DNA of 31,319 bases from a virus: the IMG/VR virus record IMGVR_UViG_3300034108_000989, positions 1 through 31,319 of that record. One strand, 5' to 3'. Made by a program: the position numbers and the translations under genes. Positions 18,801 through 25,274 of the stretch are shown in pieces (within the stretch, counting starts at the first letter, position 1; each line of letters starts with the position of its first letter). The notes under the pieces were generated by a model, which saw only the letters and a list, made by a program, of their open reading frames with translations, was not told where the DNA came from and did not search any database.

Positions 18801-19853
18801 GTAATCCATAATAACCGGATTGCCTAAATCATCAATTAGATTTTTACCTTCTAAATAATTACCATAAGCAACTCGATTACCTATTAATGCTTGTGCGGTA
18901 GATTGTTCAGGAATATTATCGAATGAACGGAAGTATTCAGATTCCGGTAATTGTCGGTAGATTTTACTATTATTGAATTGAATAGTTTGAACTTGATTAT
19001 CTGTCCACCCTTGGTCTTCTTTAATGTATCTATCAATTACATAGATGCTATTTGAATCGGAATACTTGAATAATAAATCAATTCCGTCAACTTCTCTTGG
19101 TCCGGTATTAAAACTTAAATTTACTCCGTTAAATACGTTTTGCATACCGTAATTGACGAAACTTTCGAAATCTAAATCAAATGGCCCAGGAACGAAATTG
19201 TATTTTGACCATGTAGAAGCACATGAATAATAACCGTCTTTGTATCTAAATCTATAAGCAAAACTTAAAAATTTCTCAGTTAGGTTATTGCTTTCAACGT
19301 TTTCGGAAGATATTGTAGGAGTTAAATTAGTTTGAAATAATGATGGTGGCTTGATAAGCATTATTTCTTCAGCAGTAAATCCGTCTATTGTCCAAGTTTT
19401 AGCTCTTTCAACATTAATTACTCTAGGGGGATTACTATCTCCTGAAAACAATATAATTGTACCATTGCCCTCAGCAGAAGGAAATACATCAATATTTAAA
19501 ATACGTTCTCCTTCTCTAAAATTTAATCTAGTTCCGGTAGTAGATTGTAATACAACAACCGCGAATTCAGTCAATGTATCAAATTCAATTATGTAATCGT
19601 AATCAGTAGCCTTAACGAAATAATAGATTTTGTTTTCAGATTCGTTCTTTCCTACACCAATAGTTTTTCCACTTTGAAATTCAAAGTCGGTTTTTTGAAT
19701 ATTGCCTATAACGTTTTTCCCAACACCCCTATCGCTTCCGTCCGTTATGGCTACGAGAAAATTTTCAGCATCAACAAGCGTACCTACTTGAACAAAGCGT
19801 GAATCATTATCCTTGTCAATTGTGCCTGGAGCGAATATGTTGTTTATCTTCAT
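15876..19853 (-). CDS. Large beta-rich tail hub/nozzle-type structural protein (crAss-like 'stabilization protein' type)
   Basis: 1325 residues, beta-rich throughout, with many Asn, Tyr, Phe and Gly residues and no membrane helix. The N-terminus (NNIFAPGTIDKDNDSRFV, then a VDAENF segment and GNIQKTDFEFQSGKT) has the signature start of long podoviral tail proteins that form the tail tube or nozzle: tail tubular protein B in T7-like phages and the so-called stabilization protein in crAss-like phages. Internal segments look like repeated beta-propeller or jelly-roll strands. Its ATG overlaps the upstream stop by one base (TAATG), so it is translationally coupled to the connector protein before it. 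It is longer than T7 gp12 (about 800 aa), closer to crAss-like sizes. The role is an inference from position and N-terminus. Confidence 0.75.
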   Translation of the reverse strand: MKINNIFAPGTIDKDNDSRFVQVGTLVDAENFLVAITDGSDRGVGKNVIGNIQKTDFEFQSGKTIGVGKNESENKIYYFVKATDYDYIIEFDTLTEFAVVVLQSTTGTRLNFREGERILNIDVFPSAEGNGTIILFSGDSNPPRVINVERAKTWTIDGFTAEEIMLIKPPSLFQTNLTPTISSENVESNNLTEKFLSFAYRFRYKDGYYSCASTWSKYNFVPGPFDLDFESFVNYGMQNVFNGVNLSFNTGPREVDGIDLLFKYSDSNSIYVIDRYIKEDQGWTDNQVQTIQFNNSKIYRQLPESEYFRSFDNIPEQSTAQALIGNRVAYGNYLEGKNLIDDLGNPVIMDYTLDLVANDLIGELLTVTIANQNYNYEAPDPIVTVVDGKMSFDLTGFQLIAGAVIFINFSLESTPEGIIYEQLFSYFLEDDYTNVTDLFANSDFLNALEVQFSDFFENNGGIVPPDDTIVTTVLKGFDATNVGNVITITFPVVKYEIDVVPDPNTFVYDYFFSNATIVTYQNIGVATSLKSRRSYEICMIYRDLQGRKTTALISDNNTLFVPNANMLTQNQIKVTVPITQRPPAWATTYKFGIKENKGPYEQIMASVFFIEDEYRWIKLDGENKNKVKENDVLIVKKDSGGPIKEVVKVTVLEVKLQPKDFIEGNQDENAQDIIEPAGLYMKIKPKNFEIDYDEDEFLNYPDYRTSKSGRPSIFLGPLKKWNGVAYIDIPINQGSSINLRLDNYESDGEQSLFEKTWTVQNNYASFQAWWTAEVQPTLPLNSQIGADFTNFSFVDAANGLFLRVEGTLSGTEFERSKFQGDLNIRNIDGFFIFETEPAEINSEVYFETPEVYNVVNGQHQFIEHLLTQTFNCFCFGNGAESYQILDKFNGQKLRIDFNPTAVSDDEYRQINRYADITYSGVFSEATNLNGLNNFNTSLGNFKDDIEKIYGPIYKLKSQDTNLEVYQLDKSSKVLYGKDLLFNADGTSNLSSIEDVLGQQVMDGGEYGISTHPDSFDEYGFNSYYTDVKRGVVLKKNFNNGIFEISSQGMRSYFKNLFRENIVSVNGHYDQFYDIYILNIQYTKCDSDAICSETWVYSDALNGWLGRLTFTPEDMIRCNGQFYTFKNGDIYKHNVGSVYNTFYGEQSPSIVKFNLNQDVTIRKNHKTIEIDGDDPWDISLLTNLGEGYIDVYDFVKQEGIYRAYIRNLNDDIDTSLIGSTQGIGAATINGNTLEFDYQLDPIISVGDKIVNQSLILVGTIVSKTNNSLTLNSISNYTTGGFLICTKPQSIEQNSLLGYYMQVKMTLSSNTLSEVFRVGAEVDKSFI

Positions 19854-20737
19854 TATCTAATCCATTTATTTCCGCCTGATAGCGATAATATTAATTGGTC
19901 AACTCTAAAATTACCCATTGCAATACGAGTGTTTCTAAATAAAGTGTGATATACTTTTTTAGCCTCCATTTTTTCGTAGTTAGGAACACCGGAATCAGTT
20001 TTAATTAATTGGTAGTAAGTCCATGCTAAAACTGCCTGAGTAGCTTTTTTATGAACTCTAATGTTTTCTTCAGCAACTTCTAATCCGTCTGAAATATATT
20101 CGATTATAATCGTTTTGGAAGCGTTTTCTGAACCAAATTTAATTACACCGGCTTGTCTGTCAATATTGAAATAACCATTCATATTGGCTGTTGTATCAAC
20201 TCTCCATAAAGGTTCTCCTCCGCAATTACAATCACCGCAACCGCCATTTTCTGAACAAACGTATCTATTGTATTGAGTTTTTCGTATTCCTAATTGGTCA
20301 TTTATGTTTTCAGTTCCGGAAGTTCCTTTTAAAATTTCTCCGTCTTCATCAAATAAAATATTCGCTTCATGGTCTTGTAAGTACGAAACTGCCAATTGCC
20401 ATTTTTTATTTTCGCTCATTGGATGGAATTGACCCGTTTCTTTATTCAACCAGCTAATCCGGCAATAATCAACGAAGTCCGGCGGTAAAATCAAATAGTG
20501 AGCGTTGTCTAAATTCAACTCAACTATTTTGATATTGTTTAAAGTGTTGCTATTAAAATGACGGATCCCCAACTTCATTTGTAAAACAATTTCTTTTCTT
20601 GAAGGAGTTCTAAGTATTTTTCCGTTACCGGTATATGTTTGAATGAACATATTTACCAATTGTTCTATGGTATCATACTGATAATTGCCGTGGTTATCGG
20701 CATCAGAATAATAAACTTGTGGATTCATTGAACTCAT
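19853..20737 (-). CDS. Head-tail connector / ring protein (tail tubular A-like)
   Basis: 294 residues, mixed alpha/beta. The N-terminal half contains a helical segment (YDTIEQLVNMFIQTYTG) and a strand motif (LILPPDFVDYCRISW) typical of podoviral adaptor proteins that join portal to tail. The C-terminal half has helices (ATQAVLAWTYYQLIK, YEKMEAKKVYHTLFR) like those of gatekeeper/ring proteins. A Cys cluster, C161-X5-C167-X2-C170-X-C172, in a Gly-rich loop could hold metal, which is unusual for this family. It is followed with one-base overlap by the long tail protein and preceded after ten bases by another ring-like protein. Function is inferred mainly from order and fold type. Confidence 0.7.
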   Translation of the reverse strand: MSSMNPQVYYSDADNHGNYQYDTIEQLVNMFIQTYTGNGKILRTPSRKEIVLQMKLGIRHFNSNTLNNIKIVELNLDNAHYLILPPDFVDYCRISWLNKETGQFHPMSENKKWQLAVSYLQDHEANILFDEDGEILKGTSGTENINDQLGIRKTQYNRYVCSENGGCGDCNCGGEPLWRVDTTANMNGYFNIDRQAGVIKFGSENASKTIIIEYISDGLEVAEENIRVHKKATQAVLAWTYYQLIKTDSGVPNYEKMEAKKVYHTLFRNTRIAMGNFRVDQLILSLSGGNKWIR

Positions 20738-20747
20738 CTCTATCTAT

Positions 20748-21476
20748 TTAAGATTGTTGTTGGTTTTCTTTTTGTTCCTCCATGTTTGCGACTTGAACTA
20801 CCTCTGACTCCCGGATGCTTAATCCGCAATAAAGCAAAATTTTCATCACTAATTTAGAATATAAACTCGGTAGCAATTCAAAATCTTGTTTGTCAGATGC
20901 CGAAGCATTATATAAAGGATTTCCATTTACATTGATATACGTCCATTTTGGGGCCAATGGGTTTCTTATATAAGCCATTTCAGCAGTATAAGGACTTACA
21001 ATTGTTGGATAAATTTTATACGAATTACCTATTTTTTCAGCAATTGGAAATGTAATTGAAGGAGCATTAGTACTTGAATTAATTGATAAATTCAATTCGC
21101 TTTTTGATACAATTTCAATATCAGTTTTTTTGCCTTGTGCGTTCACCAATGATAATCCAATCAATCTGTAAAAATCAGTTCCGGTGTATGTGTATAAATT
21201 AGTAGTTCCGTTATAAGTGAAATTAATTGGAGTCGTGTATTCTGAAAATACTTCAACTTGTTCTAAAATGTTTGCAGAAATATCAGCATTTCCGTCACCT
21301 GAAAGTCTTTTGTTTAAACGATTCAACCAATTGTTGTATTCAAAAAATAAGTTTTCAAGGATGTCTTGTTGGGCTAACTGACTGAATAAATTAAATTTAG
21401 TCGGTTCAATCATGCCTTGACTATTTTTTTCAAGCAACATTAGCACTGTATTGTAGACTGTATTAACCGGTATCAT
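20748..21476 (-). CDS. Head-tail connector / ring protein, 242 aa
   Basis: 242 residues. The N-terminus (MIPVNTVYNTVLMLLEKN) followed by a helical bundle (FNLFSQLAQQDILENLF) and a central beta domain, then a C-terminal helix (LLPSLYSKLVMKILLYCG), is the plan of portal-proximal connector proteins in crAss-like and related podoviruses. The C-terminal tail is Glu/Gln rich. The ATG lies 17 bases after a TATCTTTG -7 element, so it is the first gene of the tail/ejection transcript. Exact partner (portal side or tail side) cannot be told from sequence alone. Confidence 0.65.
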   Translation of the reverse strand: MIPVNTVYNTVLMLLEKNSQGMIEPTKFNLFSQLAQQDILENLFFEYNNWLNRLNKRLSGDGNADISANILEQVEVFSEYTTPINFTYNGTTNLYTYTGTDFYRLIGLSLVNAQGKKTDIEIVSKSELNLSINSSTNAPSITFPIAEKIGNSYKIYPTIVSPYTAEMAYIRNPLAPKWTYINVNGNPLYNASASDKQDFELLPSLYSKLVMKILLYCGLSIRESEVVQVANMEEQKENQQQS

Positions 21477-21493
21477 ATCGTAACTGTTTAGGA

Positions 21494-21501
21494 CAAAGAT
21501 A
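21494..21501 (-). promoter_or_regulatory. -7 promoter element TATCTTTG for the tail/ejection operon
   Basis: The minus strand reads TATCTTTG, matching the Bacteroidota -7 consensus TAnnTTTG. It lies 17 bases before the ATG of the 242-aa connector gene and 27 bases downstream of a strong terminator, so it restarts transcription here. No clear -33 TTG is visible. Confidence 0.6.
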
Positions 21502-21528
21502 ATTATTTTTTAAATACATATAATAAAA

Positions 21529-21554
21529 AAACCACTCTCATAAGAAAGTGGTTT
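21529..21554 (-). terminator. Intrinsic terminator after the 340-aa protein gene
   Basis: AAACCACT (21529-21536) pairs with AGTGGTTT (21547-21554); beyond one C-A mismatch two more pairs close an ATAA tetraloop. On the minus strand the stem is followed by a T-rich run (about seven Ts counting the end of the stem). Confidence 0.85.
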
Positions 21555-21589
21555 AATTATAAACAAAAAAACTAAAAAACTATGGTCGG

Positions 21590-22612
21590 TTAAAATTGAG
21601 CCTTTAAATAATCAAAGTACACAACTCCTTTGTCGGACTTAGCCCATGCAGCGAAAACATCCCATTCATCCATTCCGATAGGAACTATTTCAAGTACCTC
21701 TCGATTTGTTTTCATAAACTTTTGGTTTTCAAACAAAATAAGAGCTTTTTCAACAGCCGATTTTCCGACTGCTTTAAGTTCTACTGATGGGTCGCTTAAA
21801 TAAGGAGAAATTTTGTATGGATTCATACTTGTTTCATAATACAATTCCTCTTGGATTTGTTCTGGACTCCAATTGTATGAATAATTTTGACACACTAAAC
21901 GAGCGATTGCTTTTTGTTTTGTATAACCGATTTCACGAACTTTTTTATTAGTTTCAAATCCAAAGTTCAATTCAGCAGTACGTTTTCTTGATTCGGCTCT
22001 TTCGTCCAATTCTTTAAATGCAACTCCGTTATCAGGGTGTATTGCCAAAAACTTTTGCAAATTTACTTCTGTTGCCGGAACATACAATTCTCCATAAGTC
22101 ATTGTTATGTGAGAAGCAATAGCATTGTTTGATTGATTTTCAATAAAGAAAGAAGATTCATTTGTCGCATATCTCAATGCGTGTTGAGTTCCTTTTTCTT
22201 TGTTGAAATATTGTAATGCTGATCGGGTTTTGTGTTTTGACCGAATACTCATTGAAATGGCTTTTGGAGCCAATATAGCAACGTATTTTCTGTCTCTGAC
22301 TTCCCAATTTCTTAATTCAGGTAAATCATCTAAATTTACACCTTTAGCAAATGGATTAGAGTTCGTTTGAACGACTCTTTCTACTATTTGTGGTTGTGGT
22401 TGTGAGATTAGAAGTTCTTTTTTTAATGCTTCGAACTTCTCGTTCATCATTCTGTCTACTTCTTCCGGAGTGTAGAGCTTTTGAGTAGGCTCTTGTACAA
22501 CTTCCTCTTCTTGTACTTCAACGTTTACAGCACTTGCTGTTAAAGCATCAATTTCTTCTTGTCCTACTTCACCGATTACGATGTCGTCTTGGACGTTTTT
22601 TGGTCTTGCCAT
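21590..22612 (-). CDS. Unassigned virion-cassette protein, 340 aa, follows the major capsid gene
   Basis: 340 residues. Residues 1-90 are acidic and low-complexity (VNVEVQEEEVVQEPTQK, then KLYTPEEVDRMMNEKFEAL with coiled-coil character), followed by a folded basic domain starting near NPFAKGVNLDDLPELRNW and ending DEWDVFAAWAKSDKG. I do not recognise it. It follows the major capsid gene, where many related phages carry a conserved virion or capsid-auxiliary protein. It is framed by terminators on both sides (22654-22679 upstream, 21529-21554 downstream) and no clear -7 element is present in the 77-base gap, so it probably depends on read-through. Confidence 0.8.
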   Translation of the reverse strand: MARPKNVQDDIVIGEVGQEEIDALTASAVNVEVQEEEVVQEPTQKLYTPEEVDRMMNEKFEALKKELLISQPQPQIVERVVQTNSNPFAKGVNLDDLPELRNWEVRDRKYVAILAPKAISMSIRSKHKTRSALQYFNKEKGTQHALRYATNESSFFIENQSNNAIASHITMTYGELYVPATEVNLQKFLAIHPDNGVAFKELDERAESRKRTAELNFGFETNKKVREIGYTKQKAIARLVCQNYSYNWSPEQIQEELYYETSMNPYKISPYLSDPSVELKAVGKSAVEKALILFENQKFMKTNREVLEIVPIGMDEWDVFAAWAKSDKGVVYFDYLKAQF

Positions 22613-22653
22613 TTCTGTGTGTATTAAATTAAATTAGTTTAAAAAAAATAAAA

Positions 22654-22679
22654 AAGAGGGATATGTTTCAATCCCTCTT
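22654..22679 (-). terminator. Intrinsic terminator after the major capsid protein gene
   Basis: AAGAGGGAT (22654-22662) pairs perfectly with ATCCCTCTT (22671-22679) around an 8-base loop. On the minus strand it is followed by a long T-rich run. It lies 10 bases beyond the capsid gene stop and probably sets the end of a capsid-rich transcript. Confidence 0.85.
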
Positions 22680-22689
22680 AGTTTTATTA

Positions 22690-24012
22690 CTATCCTTGGA
22701 TTCTGAAAACGTTGTTTCTTCCAACCAATACTAAACAAGATTCAGTAATGAAGTCAGTTACAATTTCATCAACTCTTGAATTTCCTACTTCAGCACCAGT
22801 TACAACAACTTTAAATCTACGGTCAGTTTGTCCGTTTGCTCTGTAACGTAAGTGTAAAAACGGTTGAACAGCAGTTGTAGATTTTTGAATATCATAAACT
22901 GGTTTAGAACCTGAAGGAATGATTAATCCATGAACTTTACTTGCTCCTAAGTTAGAACCTGCTTGAGTTGGCTCATCTAAATATCTCCAATTTGATTTGG
23001 CGAATTCGTAGTTACCTCTTGTAAATCCTGTAAACTGTAAGCTAATTGCCATGTCTTTGCTGTTATTGAACATACCGTAAGATAAACCTACTGTATTAGT
23101 TTCAGCTAACATATCGTCAATAGCAATAGATTGAGCAGATGTAATGTACATATAGTTTTGCGCGATTGCTCCTTGTTGGTTTGCTCTTTCGATGATTTCA
23201 TCAATATCAGTTAAATCAGAAATAAAAGTAGAAACGTTACCTTCTCCGGCAGCAGACATTAAACCTTGAGTACCTTGGTAGCCGGCAGTAGCCAAATCAG
23301 AAGCCCACAATTCACCTTCAATTAATTCGCTTTCACGTTTGTTTTTGAAACGTTTAACGGTGTCATTGTAGTTTTTGTAGTACCATACATATCCGGATTT
23401 GCCTCCTGCTAATCCATCAACATATAACCAAGTTTTTTGAGCCAAGTTTGAACCATTCTCTTTTACCATCTCTTTAGTGATGATAGGAGTTTGTTGCAAA
23501 TAACTAACTTGTGAATTTAATCCTTCTTCCATACCTGAAGTTCCTTTTAAGAACTCAGAACCGAAAGCATAAACTCTAAGACCGGTTGTTCCTGACCATC
23601 CACCAGTTGTACCACATAAAGCGGTAAAGGTATCAGCAGTAACAGCAGAAATACGTCCTTTAGTAGTTGTAGCACCATCAGAAGTAGTTACTTTGATAGT
23701 TTCTCCAACACGTAGTCCGTGAGCAACAGAAGTGAACACGTTAGCAGAACGAGTAACAGCAGTCAACAAATGAGTTAAACGACCTTCTTCAGTCCATTTA
23801 ATGTTATCAGATTCGAATGGCATCTCTTTAGCCATTTTTTCAAGCATACCACAGATGTCCTGAGAACCATAAATTTGAGTAATTTCTTGGGAGGTTTCAG
23901 GTAAAAATTGGTTTAAATAATCGAAATCGTCGTTCCACAAAAAGTTAGTGGGAGTCGGTGTTTTTGTAGCAGTAGGCGTAAACTTTACTGCTGGTGAAGC
24001 ATTTACTGACAT
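22690..24012 (-). CDS. Major capsid protein (HK97-fold, crAss-like type)
   Basis: 440 residues, the size usual for capsid proteins of crAss-like phages. The N-arm is Thr/Pro rich (SPAVKFTPTATKTPTPTNF), then a helical region (LPETSQEITQIYGSQ). Residues about 81-150 form a Thr/Gly-rich beta segment (TRSANVFTSVAHGLRVGETI) that looks like an E-loop or inserted beta domain. The second half alternates helices (DIDEIIERANQQGAI) and strands ending with ITESCLVLVGRNNVFRIQG. It lies between the acidic scaffold-like gene and a strong terminator, as expected for the most abundant structural protein. The codon choice is richer in preferred codons than that of its neighbours. Family assignment is from context and general look, not a search. 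Confidence 0.8.
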   Translation of the reverse strand: MSVNASPAVKFTPTATKTPTPTNFLWNDDFDYLNQFLPETSQEITQIYGSQDICGMLEKMAKEMPFESDNIKWTEEGRLTHLLTAVTRSANVFTSVAHGLRVGETIKVTTSDGATTTKGRISAVTADTFTALCGTTGGWSGTTGLRVYAFGSEFLKGTSGMEEGLNSQVSYLQQTPIITKEMVKENGSNLAQKTWLYVDGLAGGKSGYVWYYKNYNDTVKRFKNKRESELIEGELWASDLATAGYQGTQGLMSAAGEGNVSTFISDLTDIDEIIERANQQGAIAQNYMYITSAQSIAIDDMLAETNTVGLSYGMFNNSKDMAISLQFTGFTRGNYEFAKSNWRYLDEPTQAGSNLGASKVHGLIIPSGSKPVYDIQKSTTAVQPFLHLRYRANGQTDRRFKVVVTGAEVGNSRVDEIVTDFITESCLVLVGRNNVFRIQG

Positions 24013-24072
24013 AGCGTAAATAGGTTTTTAGTTAAAATCTTTTTTTAAAACTCATTTAGCCAATAAGAAATG

Positions 24073-25173
24073 TTATTCGACGACTCTTACAGTTACTTTT
24101 CCTAGAGATGTTCCCGGCTTTCTGACCGTTGTGTTCATCGAAATGTTTTTCGATTCTCTATCTTCTTGTTCTGCGTAACTTGATTTGCCTAGATTATAAA
24201 AATGTTCGGCAAATTTATCAGGATTCATTGCAGCGAATAACGCTTTGTGATACCCTTTTGGATCGGCAATATTGCCTTTGTCGTCAAAATATTTCTTTTG
24301 AAAGTTTATAATATCAAGTTGTTCTTTTTTAGACAACTCTACATTCGATGGTTTGATTGCTAATTCTTGTCCATCCACTTTTACTTTAAAACCTTCAAAG
24401 TCTTTCGTGAATACCGATTCAGTAGCTCTTACAAAATCATCGTACTGTTTACGATAAACTTCCGCATTGGCTTGTTGTTGCTCTACAATTTGTTTTGCAG
24501 TCTTGTATGCTTCAGGAATTAAGTCTTCAGAACCTCTGTTAACTTTATATAATTCTTTACGTTCTTCAAGAGTTTTTAACGCATTTTGAGCATCAACTTT
24601 TTGGGCTAACTTACGAAGTCTGATTGTTCTTTCGTCGTCCAAATCTTCGTCATAGCCATATTTATCTTCAAACATTAATTGAATATCTTCTTCTTCAAAA
24701 GTAGGATAATCAACTCTTAGTTTTTCAATAATTCTTTCTTGTTCGGAAACTTGGCTCCAATCTTTTTGAGTAGCCAAAAAGTCATTGTAGTTGCTGTTCC
24801 CTGTTTTTTCCGTAAATTCAATGAACTTTTCAACTTCCGGTGAAAGTTTTTTAGATTCTTTTGGTTTCAAATCTTCTAAACTTTCTGCTTGTAATCCTTT
24901 AGATTTTAAATATTGGATTACTTTATCATCATCTATTTCAAATACCGGAACTTCCGGTGTTTCAACTACTTCTTCTTGTTGCTCAGTTTGAACTTCTTCA
25001 TTCTGATTTTCAACTTGCTCTTCTTGAAAACTTTCCTCTTCTCTATAAGCCGGTTCGATAAAATTATCATCAACCGGAGTAATAGTAATCTGAGGTGTTT
25101 CAACTTGCTCTACATTTGAATTGTCTGTTTGTTCAACAGTAATTTCTTCTTGGTTGTTGTCTTCAATTGTCAT
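24073..25173 (-). CDS. Acidic scaffold-like protein, 366 aa
   Basis: 366 residues. Residues 1-90 are extremely acidic and Gln-rich (SFQEEQVENQNEEVQTEQQE), then comes EIDDDKVIQYLKSKGLQAES and a long helical section with coiled-coil potential (RTIRLRKLAQKVDAQNALKT, AKQIVEQQQANAEVYRKQYD). The C-terminus is basic and short (VRKPGTSLGKVTVRVVE). An acidic, helical protein directly before the capsid gene is the classic signature of a scaffolding protein, whose basic C-terminus contacts capsid subunits. The gene starts 57 bases after a -7 element and probably shares that transcript with the capsid gene. Confidence 0.75.
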   Translation of the reverse strand: MTIEDNNQEEITVEQTDNSNVEQVETPQITITPVDDNFIEPAYREEESFQEEQVENQNEEVQTEQQEEVVETPEVPVFEIDDDKVIQYLKSKGLQAESLEDLKPKESKKLSPEVEKFIEFTEKTGNSNYNDFLATQKDWSQVSEQERIIEKLRVDYPTFEEEDIQLMFEDKYGYDEDLDDERTIRLRKLAQKVDAQNALKTLEERKELYKVNRGSEDLIPEAYKTAKQIVEQQQANAEVYRKQYDDFVRATESVFTKDFEGFKVKVDGQELAIKPSNVELSKKEQLDIINFQKKYFDDKGNIADPKGYHKALFAAMNPDKFAEHFYNLGKSSYAEQEDRESKNISMNTTVRKPGTSLGKVTVRVVE

Positions 25174-25230
25174 GTTATTGTGTATTAGATTTGATTAATT
25201 TAACTAACTAACGTTTATTAGTTGATATGC

Positions 25231-25238
25231 CAAAGATA
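25231..25238 (-). promoter_or_regulatory. -7 promoter element TATCTTTG for scaffold and capsid genes
   Basis: The minus strand reads TATATCTTTGG, containing TATCTTTG of the TAnnTTTG consensus. It is 57 bases upstream of the scaffold-like start and in the only sizeable gap between portal and capsid genes. The longer leader is unlike the other sites (17-19 bases). No -33 element is obvious. Confidence 0.55.
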
Positions 25239-25274
25239 TAAAAAAACATTTACATTGTAATTATTTATGATTTT

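Noticed and set aside
25250-25260. Palindrome TTACATTGTAA as an operator or terminator
   Set aside because: Only five pairs around one base; common by chance in such AT-rich DNA and too tight to form a hairpin.
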